Shown one piece after another: positions 48,853 through 58,615 of a DNA stretch of 64,000 bases. Each line of letters opens with the position of its first letter. The stretch's first letter is position 1. The stretch comes from Arcobacteraceae bacterium (GTDB lineage: Bacteria; Campylobacterota; Campylobacteria; Campylobacterales; Arcobacteraceae): NCBI GenBank assembly GCA_023138835.1, contig JAGLOP010000010.1, forward strand, positions 1 through 64,000. The letters run 5' to 3'. Below the pieces are notes generated by a model that was not told the origin of the DNA, did no database searches, and worked only from the letters and a program-made list of their open reading frames with translations. The position numbers were made by a program, and so were the translations under genes.

Positions 48853-49732
48853 ATTTAGAAATACCTGTTTGAGTTACATTATGGTGAAGTCCTAAATCTT
48901 TTGGATCAAGTCCAAGTGCGATACCTACCATTTGTGGTAAATGAAGTACTGGAATATTTACATCACGTCCTACTTCTTTAGAGATACCATGTTGTTGTAC
49001 ATCCATTCTTAAGTGACATAAAGGACAAGGTGTTACCATCATATCAGCATTCTGATCCATAGCATCAGTCATTGCTGCACCACTTAATCTGTTTGCTGTT
49101 GTAGGGTTTTGTAATTCTACATGAAATCCACAACATTTATTTTTAGATTCATAATCTACTGCATTTCCACCAAGTGCAGTGACAAGATTGTCTAAAGATA
49201 CTGGTTTGTATGGATTTTCTCCACCATTTGTTTTATTTTGTAAATGACTTGGTCTGATATTGTGACAACCGTAAAATGAAGCTATATTAACATCGGTCAT
49301 CGGCTTTGTAACTTGTTCAGCAATTTTATCATAACCATAATCATCTTGAAGTGCATATAAGAAGTGTTTAACTTCACTTGTACCTTTATATTCAAGACCA
49401 ACTTCTGCTAGTTTTTCATTTACTTTTGCTTTAAGTTCTTCATCTTCATCAAGTCTATCTTTTGTTAAAGCTGTATTTAATTGACAAGTATTACAAATAG
49501 TAACCATAGTTAAACCTAATTTTTCAGCATAACAAATATTTCTAGCATTTAAAACTAAAGATAAAGTATCATCAAAATCTTGTAAATGACTAGCACCACA
49601 ACAACTAGCTTCATCTAATAAAACTAATTCAATACCTAGTTTTTTAGCAATAGCCATAGTAGATTTTAATAATTCAGGAGTAGATTCTCTTGCTGTACAA
49701 CCTGTATATAAAGCGTATTTTAATTTTTCCAT
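48851..49732 (-). CDS. SdhE-like / HdrB-like CCG-domain subunit of E-type succinate:quinone oxidoreductase
   Basis: Two CCG-type motifs: DEASCCGASHL, ESKNKCCGFHVEL; adjacent to SdhA/B. Confidence 0.88.
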   Translation of the reverse strand: MEKLKYALYTGCTARESTPELLKSTMAIAKKLGIELVLLDEASCCGASHLQDFDDTLSLVLNARNICYAEKLGLTMVTICNTCQLNTALTKDRLDEDEELKAKVNEKLAEVGLEYKGTSEVKHFLYALQDDYGYDKIAEQVTKPMTDVNIASFYGCHNIRPSHLQNKTNGGENPYKPVSLDNLVTALGGNAVDYESKNKCCGFHVELQNPTTANRLSGAAMTDAMDQNADMMVTPCPLCHLRMDVQQHGISKEVGRDVNIPVLHLPQMVGIALGLDPKDLGLHHNVTQTGISK

Positions 49733-50715
49733 TATCTTCTCCCAAATTTAGCAGTTGAACAAGAATCAACTAACTTTTGAATTTCATCTAAATTTTTAGA
49801 TTTTGGCATATCCCAAGGCATAACTATTTTACCTTTTTTGAACATCGCAATTGCTTCTGGAATATGTTTCATAACTCCAATATTACCTTCACTATATCTT
49901 ACTAATTCACCTTCATCTAAAATACCATGTTTTTTGATTGACCATTTGAAACCAACAGCATGTCGAACAGCTACATTATCTCTAGCCAAACCTTTTTCAA
50001 ATGTTTGTAAGTGTAGTTTTGTAATCTTACCAATAGGATCAATATCTTTTGGACAAGCTTCAGCACATTCGTTACACTTCACACAATCCCAAATTCCACT
50101 TCCTAAATTTTGAAGATTCTCTAATCTACTCTCAACTGCCGTATCTCTAATATCACTGTTAAATCTCCAAGCTTTAACCAAAGCCGCAGGTCCTACATAT
50201 TTTGGATTTACTTCAACTGCCGGACAAGAGTAAAAACAAGCTCCACATTGAATACAATAATCAGCTTCATCAAGTTGTTCTGCTTCATGACAAGTTACAA
50301 CATTTTCTTCAACTGGAAATTCATCAATATCAGCTACTAAATAGGGTTGAACTGAATTATATTTATTCCAAAAGTTTTCTTTATCAATAACCATATCTTT
50401 GTATGCTCTTTTGATATCTTGAGGCTCTATTACCAGCTCTTTTCCAAAAGTATCAACTAAGTCAAATACTCTATCTTTACAAGCAAGAGTTGCTTTTCCA
50501 TTAACTTTAACAGCACATGAACCACAAATACCATGACGACAACTTCTTCTGTAAGAAAAACTTCCATCATGTTCCCATTTGATTCTATTCATAACATCTA
50601 GAATTAGTTCATCTTTGCTAACGTTCATCTCGAAAACGTCATAATAAGGTAAATAATCAGTTTCTTTATTAAATCTAAATACTCTGAATTTTAATTTTTT
50701 TGTATCACTCATCAT
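49732..50715 (-). CDS. sdhB: Succinate dehydrogenase/fumarate reductase iron-sulfur subunit
   Basis: SCRHGICGSCAVKVNGKATLACKD; CIQCGACFYSCPAVE; CVKCNECAEACPKDIDP. Confidence 0.92.
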   Translation of the reverse strand: MMSDTKKLKFRVFRFNKETDYLPYYDVFEMNVSKDELILDVMNRIKWEHDGSFSYRRSCRHGICGSCAVKVNGKATLACKDRVFDLVDTFGKELVIEPQDIKRAYKDMVIDKENFWNKYNSVQPYLVADIDEFPVEENVVTCHEAEQLDEADYCIQCGACFYSCPAVEVNPKYVGPAALVKAWRFNSDIRDTAVESRLENLQNLGSGIWDCVKCNECAEACPKDIDPIGKITKLHLQTFEKGLARDNVAVRHAVGFKWSIKKHGILDEGELVRYSEGNIGVMKHIPEAIAMFKKGKIVMPWDMPKSKNLDEIQKLVDSCSTAKFGRR

Positions 50716-50721
50716 CTCTCC

Positions 50722-52437
50722 TTAATATGTTCTATCAGCTAATTCGTGGTTTCCTAAAACAACATCCATATATTCAGTTGTAAATTCACCATTGGCATTC
50801 ATGTATGACATTGTATGTTTTAAGAAATTTTCATCATCTCTTTTTTGATATTCTTCTCTATAATGTGCTCCACGACTCTCTTTTCTTAAAATTGCACCCT
50901 CAACAATAAATGCAGAGAAATCAATCATATGACCAAGCTCAATAGCTTCTTGCAAGTCAGTGTTATAAACTTTTGATTTATCATCAATTCTAATATTCTC
51001 AAATCTTTTTTTAAGATCTTTTAAATTTTCTCTTTGAACTAATAAGGATTTTTCTGTTCTAAATACACCTGCATTATCAGTCATACCTTGTTGTAATTCA
51101 TTTCTAAGTGCAGGCACTCTCTCATCACCGTTTGATGTTTTTAATTTTTCAATTTCACGAGTTGTTGTTAAGGCATCTTGGTCTGTTGCATCTTTAAAAG
51201 GAATACCTTTCTTTACATCTCTTACTATATTATCACCTACATGTCTTCCAAAGAAAAGTGCTTCAAGAACAGAATTTGCTCCAAGTCTGTTTGCACCATG
51301 TACACTTACACAAGCACATTCACCCGCAGCATAAAAACCTTCAACTAATTCATCTTTGTTTTTTCTAACTCTTCCATCAATATTTACAGGAATTCCACCC
51401 ATAGAGTAGTGAGCAGTTGCGGCAATACTAATCGGCTCTTTAATCATATCTTGACCTAAAAATGTGATAGCCAAATCTCTTAATTCAGGAAGTTTTGTCT
51501 TAATTAAATCTGCACCTAAGTGAGTTAAATCAATATGAACATGGTCTTTATTTTCACCACATCCACGACCTTCTAAAATCTCTTGAGTAATTGCTCTTGA
51601 AACAACATCTCTTGAAGCTAGTTCTAGTTTATTTGGAGCATATTTTTCCATAAATCGCTCACCTAAAGAGTTGAAAAGTTTACCACCTTCTCCTCTTGCT
51701 GCTTCAGAAATAAGTACACCGCTTCCAGCGATTCCTGTTGGATGAAATTGTACAAATTCCATATCTTCAAGCGGTAAACCATGTCGTGCTACAATACTTA
51801 AAGCATCACCTGTATTTGCATGTGCATTTGAATTTATTTTAAATGCTCTACCATATCCACCGGTTGCAAACATAACTGCTCTTGCATTAAATATCATTGG
51901 TTTAGAATCTACTAAATCATAAGCAACAACACCATTAACCTTACCGTCTTTGTAAATAATATCAGCTACATAATACTCATCTTTGAAATCAACACCGTCT
52001 CTATGAGCTTGTTCATAAATTGTTTGAAGTAGAGTTAAACCTGTTCTGTCTTTTGCATAACAAGCTCTTGGACTACTTTGTCCGCCAAAAGGTCTTTGTG
52101 CGATTTTACCATCTTCAGTTCTTGAAAAAACGGCACCCATTTGTTCAGCCCATCTTATTGTCTCAGGAGCTTTTTCACACATAAGTCTAATAGCATCTTG
52201 ATCACCTAAATAATCACTACCTTTAACAGTATCAAACTCATGAAGTTCTATACTATCATCAGCGCTTAAAGCAGCATTGATACCACCTTGCGCAGCACCT
52301 GAGTGACTTCTTAATGGATGTAGTTTTGTAAGTACACAGGCACTTAATCCAGCATGTGCGGCTTCTCTAGCAGCTGCACAACCAGCAAGGCCAGCCCCTA
52401 CTATTACAACATCATATTTATGAATTGGAATTGACAT
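50722..52437 (-). CDS. sdhA: Succinate dehydrogenase/fumarate reductase flavoprotein subunit
   Basis: [69 protein letters not shown]. Confidence 0.94.
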   Translation of the reverse strand: MSIPIHKYDVVIVGAGLAGCAAAREAAHAGLSACVLTKLHPLRSHSGAAQGGINAALSADDSIELHEFDTVKGSDYLGDQDAIRLMCEKAPETIRWAEQMGAVFSRTEDGKIAQRPFGGQSSPRACYAKDRTGLTLLQTIYEQAHRDGVDFKDEYYVADIIYKDGKVNGVVAYDLVDSKPMIFNARAVMFATGGYGRAFKINSNAHANTGDALSIVARHGLPLEDMEFVQFHPTGIAGSGVLISEAARGEGGKLFNSLGERFMEKYAPNKLELASRDVVSRAITQEILEGRGCGENKDHVHIDLTHLGADLIKTKLPELRDLAITFLGQDMIKEPISIAATAHYSMGGIPVNIDGRVRKNKDELVEGFYAAGECACVSVHGANRLGANSVLEALFFGRHVGDNIVRDVKKGIPFKDATDQDALTTTREIEKLKTSNGDERVPALRNELQQGMTDNAGVFRTEKSLLVQRENLKDLKKRFENIRIDDKSKVYNTDLQEAIELGHMIDFSAFIVEGAILRKESRGAHYREEYQKRDDENFLKHTMSYMNANGEFTTEYMDVVLGNHELADRTY

Positions 52438-52577
52438 AATTAGATTTCCTTATATTTTTAATTGTAAATTTGTTTAATATTATCTAAGTTAACTATATAG
52501 AAAGGTTAAATGACCAATTAGGATAAATAGTTGGATTTATTTTTGTTACATTATGAAGCAAAAAAGATGTTGTCATT

Positions 52578-53144
52578 TTATTTTTTGTCTTTAATATAAT
52601 CCAACTTAGATATATCCAAAAATTCATTATTTTTAAGGGAAATATTATTTGTAGGAATTGTAACTAAAATATAATTTGAATTTTGACCTATCCAAGAGTT
52701 ATAAAAGTTTTCTTTAGTTACTAGATACTTACCATTGTTTGGGTCTAGTAATAAAACAAAATCTCCTTTAATATTTTGAGCCACTACAAAATGAGGATAA
52801 TCTTTTTTTCTCAAAATTCTAGCAATCACAGGTATAGTAAGTTGTTCAAATATCTCCTTAGTGATTTTATAACCTTTAGCTTTAAAATTATGTTTTGAAG
52901 CAATAGTTTGTAGGTCTAAAAAGTTAATCATATCTGTAGTATTTAAATCTTTAATAATATCTTTTTCTGTTGTATCTAAACCATACATATTAAATAAAGA
53001 TGATATAGCACTAGCACCACAACTTTCTTCAAAAGACTGCTGTGTTACATCTTGATATTTTATCTCTTTAAGTGATTTAACTTTGAAAAATTGTGCATTT
53101 AAAAAAGAGGTAACTAATAATAAGCTAACTAAAATTTGTGCCAT
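52578..53144 (-). CDS. Secreted C39-like (double-glycine type) cysteine peptidase
   Basis: Signal peptide MAQILVSLLLVTSFLNA; QQSFEESCGASAISSLFNMYG (Gln/Cys), YPHFVVAQNIKGDFVLLLDPNNG (His/Asp). Confidence 0.85.
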   Translation of the reverse strand: MAQILVSLLLVTSFLNAQFFKVKSLKEIKYQDVTQQSFEESCGASAISSLFNMYGLDTTEKDIIKDLNTTDMINFLDLQTIASKHNFKAKGYKITKEIFEQLTIPVIARILRKKDYPHFVVAQNIKGDFVLLLDPNNGKYLVTKENFYNSWIGQNSNYILVTIPTNNISLKNNEFLDISKLDYIKDKK

Positions 53145-53980
53145 AATGAGAATGATACCGTACTATCAGGAGTATTTGCACTTGTACCCATCTTTGAATT
53201 AAATGTAAAAGCATTTTTTTCATTAAGATTATATGTCACACCAAATCCTATACTTGATAATATAGTACTATCATTTACAGTTGCACCATCCTCTTCCATC
53301 TTTGTTTGATATGTTTCTTCAAAGCCAAAATTTAAAGATACTTTAGGATTTAAAATTAAGGATAAGTCCAATCCTAAAGTATAACTATCTGGTAGTTTTA
53401 TATTTTTGGTATCTATTGTTCTTTTAAGATTTTGAGTAGTTGAGATAAATATAGTAGATACTAAAGGGTCACTATAATTTTTAAGTGCATATTTTAAATT
53501 ATAACTTTTTAAACTATGTCGTTCTTTTTTAGTTTGGTATGTGGTACTTTGTCCCAATGATGTTTGAAATGTAATATTTGGTTTAAACTCTCCGCCAATA
53601 GTATCTAAGTCATATTTGAACCCTACCCATAAACTATCAAATGAATTACTAGTTTGACTATAGTTACTAGATTGCCCTGCATAAGTTATTCTATCATTTA
53701 TATAGCTACCGCTAAATAATAAATCTATTTTAGAATTATATCCATAAAGTATAGTTTGATTTAATACAGTTTTTCTAGTTTCAGTTACATTTGACCCATC
53801 ATCAAAACTTGACATAGTTGGATATGTATCAAAACTACGAGTATTGTTTGATGTTAAAATATCTAAACTTGTAATAGACCTAATTCCATTATTCTTTTTA
53901 AAGATACTATCTATTGTGATTGCATCTGAAGCATATACTGAATATGCACCTAAAAGTGTTGTTAATATTATTTTTTTCAA
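53129..53980 (-). CDS. Predicted outer-membrane beta-barrel protein
   Basis: Signal peptide MKKIILTTLLGAYSVYA; alternating amphipathic strands; C-terminal ...TVSFSLWHKF; overlaps C39 gene by 16 nt. Confidence 0.75.
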   Translation of the reverse strand: MKKIILTTLLGAYSVYASDAITIDSIFKKNNGIRSITSLDILTSNNTRSFDTYPTMSSFDDGSNVTETRKTVLNQTILYGYNSKIDLLFSGSYINDRITYAGQSSNYSQTSNSFDSLWVGFKYDLDTIGGEFKPNITFQTSLGQSTTYQTKKERHSLKSYNLKYALKNYSDPLVSTIFISTTQNLKRTIDTKNIKLPDSYTLGLDLSLILNPKVSLNFGFEETYQTKMEEDGATVNDSTILSSIGFGVTYNLNEKNAFTFNSKMGTSANTPDSTVSFSLWHKF

Positions 53981-54000
53981 TTATTTACCTTTTTTTGATT

Positions 54001-54987
54001 TTAAATATGTATGTTTACAGTAGTTTGTTTTTTATTATATTCTTTTAAATCTACAATATGTTCAAGATTTTCATGTGTATATATTTGTTCTAATTCTTTA
54101 GCATCAAAATCAGGATTTATATCAAGTTTGTTCATTAAATTTAACATTATTTTATCTTGTTCAGCTTTATCTTTTTGCATAAATATATCTAATATAAATC
54201 TAAGTACATGATCAAAACTGCTAGTATCTAGTTCAGATGGTATAGTAGTAATTCCAAATTCTTCTAAATGTCTTAAAACTACATTTTTATAATTTTTATC
54301 TGCTTTTGTACTATAAGCTTCTTCCAAAGTCATCTGCCCATCAAAGTTTTTATCTACTTGTAATGTGGTATTTAATTCATCATCTAATGATGTTGCTATG
54401 TCAAATTCTCGATAATTTCTATAATAACCTATTTCTTTTAAATATGCTTTCTCAGATAATGCATAGGTATTGTTTTCTATAATTTTTTCACCAGCAATTA
54501 ATAATTTTTCTTTACCTGTTGTATTTTCTGTTAATGCCATACCTTCTATACCAAAGTCATTATATGTTTTATCATATTCCTCTTCTGTTAAAATACCATC
54601 ACTATTTTTATCTGCATACAAAAAATCTCTTTTATATGCAATATCAGCAAACCAGCCAGATACAAAAGCTTCTGCTTTATTTGTTAATCTTAAAGTGCTA
54701 TCATTATTTTTGATAATATTATCTTCTCCAAATTGAGATTTTAATTTATCCAAAGTCTCTTTTTCCAAAGATACTATAGCAAACTTCTTAGTTACCGGGT
54801 CTGTAAATATTGTAGGTGTTGAATTTTCTGACTTCGTTGTAGTATGATAGACTATATTTTCTACTGTATTAGTTTCTTTTACAGTATCATCAAATGATAC
54901 TTTTTTATCACTTATCTCTTGCGTGGTTTTATTTGTAGCCTTCACATCATAAGATGCAAAGGCTACTCCATGTGTTGATATATACAT
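54001..54987 (-). CDS. EF-hand-like protein without obvious Sec signal
   Basis: Two canonical 12-residue loops: DKNSDGILTEEE and DKNFDGQMTLEE. Confidence 0.75.
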   Translation of the reverse strand: MYISTHGVAFASYDVKATNKTTQEISDKKVSFDDTVKETNTVENIVYHTTTKSENSTPTIFTDPVTKKFAIVSLEKETLDKLKSQFGEDNIIKNNDSTLRLTNKAEAFVSGWFADIAYKRDFLYADKNSDGILTEEEYDKTYNDFGIEGMALTENTTGKEKLLIAGEKIIENNTYALSEKAYLKEIGYYRNYREFDIATSLDDELNTTLQVDKNFDGQMTLEEAYSTKADKNYKNVVLRHLEEFGITTIPSELDTSSFDHVLRFILDIFMQKDKAEQDKIMLNLMNKLDINPDFDAKELEQIYTHENLEHIVDLKEYNKKQTTVNIHI

Positions 54988-54989
54988 TT

Positions 54990-55322
54990 TTATCTATAAT
55001 AGAATCTACTAGTAGATCTATTATATCTCAGCCCTCTTTTATTTGCAGAGCTAAATATTTTATCTGCAAAACTCATTTTTGATTTATATTTTGGTTTTGG
55101 TGTTGGATATAAATATCTTCGAATTTTATTAATACGAGATGCCCAATATCCACGAATATACCATCCTCCATCAGCCTTAACCATATCATCTTTATTCATC
55201 TCTAAACTAGTCCCGACAGATTTACCTGCTGTAGCTAAATTTAGTAAATCATCTTTAGCAACTGTATTTGCCATAATTATACCACTACTTAACAGTAGTC
55301 CTAAAAGTAATTTTCTCATCAC
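54990..55322 (-). CDS. Small cationic secreted protein with Sec signal and double-glycine-like motif
   Basis: MMRKLLLGLLLSSGIIMANTVA signal; EMNKDDMVKADGG followed by a basic, aromatic-rich 57-aa tail. Confidence 0.7.
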   Translation of the reverse strand: MMRKLLLGLLLSSGIIMANTVAKDDLLNLATAGKSVGTSLEMNKDDMVKADGGWYIRGYWASRINKIRRYLYPTPKPKYKSKMSFADKIFSSANKRGLRYNRSTSRFYYR

Positions 55323-55434
55323 TTCAATCCTTTTTTTTAATTAGAATTACAAAAGTTTTGTCGACATCATTTTTATAAAACAAAAAAACTATATCATAAA
55401 AAAAAACTTTTGTATTGTAAAAAAATGACTTTTC

Positions 55435-56196
55435 TTAAATTCTATATATACTTGGATTTACTGCAAATATTTTTTTAAATGTTTTAGAAAAATGACTTTG
55501 TTCATAAAATCCAACCTCATTTGCTATATCTGATAAATCTAAATCTTTATTCTCAATTAACATCTTTTTTGCTTTATTTATTTTTTGATTGATTATAAAT
55601 GCATGTATAGTAAGTCCAAATATATTTTTAAATACTCTGTTGATATAAGCACTATTGTAACCTGTATAAGTTGATACATCATTTATTGATAGATTTTTAT
55701 CAAGATTATCAGTGATATATATTTTTATTATATTTGCAAGTTTATTGTGTTGTTCATTATTTTTATCTCGATAGTTTATATTACAGTATTTTATAAATAT
55801 ATTGGTAATAAATTCAGCTAAATGTTTTTCATAACTTTTTACTTTTGTTTCATTTATTATTTGTTTAAAAAGTGATCTAAAATTGTTATATATTTTTTGT
55901 TCCTTGAGAATATTTATATTTACAGGGATAAAGTCAGTATCATTTCCAAATATTTTATTTTGTATAGATTTACACCAATCAATGTTAAGGTAAATTACAT
56001 AATAGTTTGAAGCTTCTCCATCACCAGTATTTTTAGAACAATGTACCGTATCAGGATTAAATATAGCAAGTTGATTTTGTGAAAGTATTTCTGACGGACA
56101 TGAATTAAAATCTATATTTATTGTACCAGACTCAATAATAGCAATACCTAACATACAATGAGAGTGTTTTGAATAATTTGGGAATAACTTTTTCAT
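55435..56196 (-). CDS. AraC-family transcriptional regulator
   Basis: AraC-type HTH: LSINDVSTYTGYNSAYINRVFKNIFGLTIHAFIINQKINKAKKML...LSDIANEVGFYEQSHFSKTFKKIFAVNPSIYR. Confidence 0.92.
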   Translation of the reverse strand: MKKLFPNYSKHSHCMLGIAIIESGTINIDFNSCPSEILSQNQLAIFNPDTVHCSKNTGDGEASNYYVIYLNIDWCKSIQNKIFGNDTDFIPVNINILKEQKIYNNFRSLFKQIINETKVKSYEKHLAEFITNIFIKYCNINYRDKNNEQHNKLANIIKIYITDNLDKNLSINDVSTYTGYNSAYINRVFKNIFGLTIHAFIINQKINKAKKMLIENKDLDLSDIANEVGFYEQSHFSKTFKKIFAVNPSIYRI

Positions 56197-56290
56197 ATAT
56201 TTTAATTCTGCAAATAGTTTGTTTTCATTAGTATATAAATGTTTTATTTTGAATCCTTAATTATTTCAACTATCATATTTTATTCAATTT

Positions 56291-56313
56291 GCGTCACAGT
56301 TAGCGTCACAGTT
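56291..56313. repeat. Tandem direct repeat GCGTCACAGTT-A-GCGTCACAGTT between araC-like gene and thiL
   Basis: Two exact 11-mers with 12-bp period. Confidence 0.8.
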
Positions 56314-56359
56314 TTTATAAAAGATTAAAAATTAATAAAAAGTTTAGATATAATGTCGC

Positions 56360-57184
56360 ATGAATAAAGAAGATTATTTTATAAAACAATTCAAGAATAG
56401 TAAATTTATCGGTGATGATGGGGCAGTGATAGGCAGATGGGTTTATAGTGCTGATGCTTTTTTTGAAAATGTTCATTTTAAAGTTAAGTGGATGAGTCTG
56501 AAGCAAATTGGTATGAAAGCTATGCTTGTCAATATCAGTGATGCAATTGTTATGAATGCTGTTCCTAAATATGCTTTATTAACTGTTGCAATTCCAAGTA
56601 ATTTTAGTAAAAAAGATTTGAAAGAATTAGCATCTGGATTTAAAAAAGTTGCAAAACAATATAATATTAAGATAATTGGCGGAGATACTATAAGTAATAT
56701 AAAACTTGATATCTCTGTTACAATTATCAGTGTTACTAAAAATCCAACATTACGAACTGGAACCAAAAAAGGTGATTTGGTTTGTTTTACCGGAAGTTTG
56801 GGAAAATCAAAAAAAGATTTAGAAAAACTTCTTTTAGGAAAAAAAGTAAAGAAAAATTCTAAGTTTATAAAACCACAATTAAATGCAGAATTTTTTTATG
56901 AAATAGCACCATATATAAATAGTGCATTGGATATTTCAGATGGATTGTTCTTCGAACTTGAAAGGTTAAGTAAAGCTAATAAAATAGGCTTTAAATTTTT
57001 TCAAGATATTCAAAGTGAAGTAGGGTGCAGCGGTGAAGAGTATGAGATACTTTTTACTTTTAAAAAGAGTGCTAAAAAAGATATTAAAAGAATAGCAAAA
57101 AAATATAAAATAAAATTAAATATATTTGCCAAAGCAATAAAAGGCAAATATAAGTGTAAATGTAAAGGACACCATTTTGAATAA
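56360..57184 (+). CDS. thiL: Thiamine-monophosphate kinase
   Basis: IGDDGAVIGRWVYSADAFFENVHFK, GGDTISN, ALDISDGLFFELERL. Confidence 0.88.
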   Translation: MNKEDYFIKQFKNSKFIGDDGAVIGRWVYSADAFFENVHFKVKWMSLKQIGMKAMLVNISDAIVMNAVPKYALLTVAIPSNFSKKDLKELASGFKKVAKQYNIKIIGGDTISNIKLDISVTIISVTKNPTLRTGTKKGDLVCFTGSLGKSKKDLEKLLLGKKVKKNSKFIKPQLNAEFFYEIAPYINSALDISDGLFFELERLSKANKIGFKFFQDIQSEVGCSGEEYEILFTFKKSAKKDIKRIAKKYKIKLNIFAKAIKGKYKCKCKGHHFE

Positions 57185-58241
57185 TAAACAGTACTTTTTT
57201 AATCATAGTAAAATAGATATATATTTTAAACAATCAAAAGATGATTTTGTAGTAACGGAGATACCTCTTTATGAATTTAGCGGAGAGGGTGAACATTTAG
57301 TATTGACTGTTCGTAAGAAGGATTTATCTACTTGGGATATGGTTGGTATTTTAAGCGATTATATTGGTTGTAAAAGTAGAGATATTGGGTATGCAGGACT
57401 TAAAGATAAAAATGCAATGACTGTACAAAATATTTCAGTACCTAAACAATATGAAGAAAAGGTTGATGCCTTTGAACACAAAAATATTAAGATTTTAAAT
57501 AAGACTTATCATAATAATAAGATTAGAGTAGGGCATTTAAAAGGTAATAAATTTTTTATCAGATTAAAAAGAGTATTTCCCAGTGATGCTAAAATCTTAG
57601 AATCAGTTTTAGGACAAATTGCAACTTTTGGTATGCCTAATTATTTTGGATTTCAACGATTTGGAATAAATGGTGATAACTATTTAAAAGGTAAAGATAT
57701 CATTGACGGTAAGCTCAAAGAGAGAAATAGAAAATTAAAGCAGATGTATCTTAACTCTTACCAAAGTTTTCTTTTTAATAATTGGTTAAGTAAAAGAATT
57801 GAGATTAGTAAGTTGGCTGTCGCTTTTGAACCAAAAGAAATTTGTGAAAAACTAGGTATGACAATTGATGAAGTTAAAGCATTAAAAAGCCAAGAACATC
57901 CATTTAAAATATTAATGGGAGATGTTATGAGTCATTATCCTTTTGGAAGAATCTTTCATGTTGAAGACTTGCCGGTGGAAGCTGAAAAATTTAATGCTCG
58001 TGATAGAGTGGCTACGGGGTTGCTTTGTGGTAAAAAGACAAAATTAGCTCAAGTTAAAGCTCGAGAAATTGAAGAACTTTTTGATGAAAAAACCTCTTTA
58101 GACGGTAGTAGAAGATTTGCTTGGATTTTCCCAAGCGATATTCAAAGTGAATATAAAGAGGATAATAATCATTTTGAATTAAGTTTCACACTTCCAAAGG
58201 GAAGTTATGCGACAGAACTAATTAGCGAACTAACTCACTAA
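57177..58241 (+). CDS. truD: tRNA pseudouridine(13) synthase
   Basis: DIGYAGLKDKNAMTVQNISVP, PNYFGFQRFGINGDNY, LNSYQSFLFNNWLSKRI, LPKGSYATELI. Confidence 0.93.
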   Translation: MNNKQYFFNHSKIDIYFKQSKDDFVVTEIPLYEFSGEGEHLVLTVRKKDLSTWDMVGILSDYIGCKSRDIGYAGLKDKNAMTVQNISVPKQYEEKVDAFEHKNIKILNKTYHNNKIRVGHLKGNKFFIRLKRVFPSDAKILESVLGQIATFGMPNYFGFQRFGINGDNYLKGKDIIDGKLKERNRKLKQMYLNSYQSFLFNNWLSKRIEISKLAVAFEPKEICEKLGMTIDEVKALKSQEHPFKILMGDVMSHYPFGRIFHVEDLPVEAEKFNARDRVATGLLCGKKTKLAQVKAREIEELFDEKTSLDGSRRFAWIFPSDIQSEYKEDNNHFELSFTLPKGSYATELISELTH

Positions 58242-58615
58242 GCACCGTGGGCAGCTATAAGGGCTGCCAAATTATCTTCATCTACTAAATCAATACATTC
58301 ATCATTTGTAATATGTTTGGCTTTTGCAAATTTAGTGTTTGTCGGGTTAATTAAGTTTGCAACTCTTTCAATTTTTTGTCTATGAGAATCTTGTGTTTGC
58401 ATTGAAGACATTATTATCATAATACTATTAATAATACCATTAATATCATTTTCTAAATTTTTACTATGTTGCCCGCTTCCTCGCGAAGTTTCACCCAAAC
58501 TATCTAGTTTTTCTAAAACTACATCTAAGTGATTCATTACATCTAATGATATTTGTTCTGACTCTTCTATTATATTACATAGCTGTGAAAATATTTCTAT
58601 CTCTTCTTCTTTCAC
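58238..58615 (-). CDS. Hypothetical, possible CheZ-like chemotaxis phosphatase
   Basis: Helical; INSIMIIMSSMQTQDSHRQKIERVANL resembles the CheZ-type QDxxxQ(K/R)I motif. Confidence 0.5.
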   Translation of the reverse strand: MKEEEIEIFSQLCNIIEESEQISLDVMNHLDVVLEKLDSLGETSRGSGQHSKNLENDINGIINSIMIIMSSMQTQDSHRQKIERVANLINPTNTKFAKAKHITNDECIDLVDEDNLAALIAAHGA

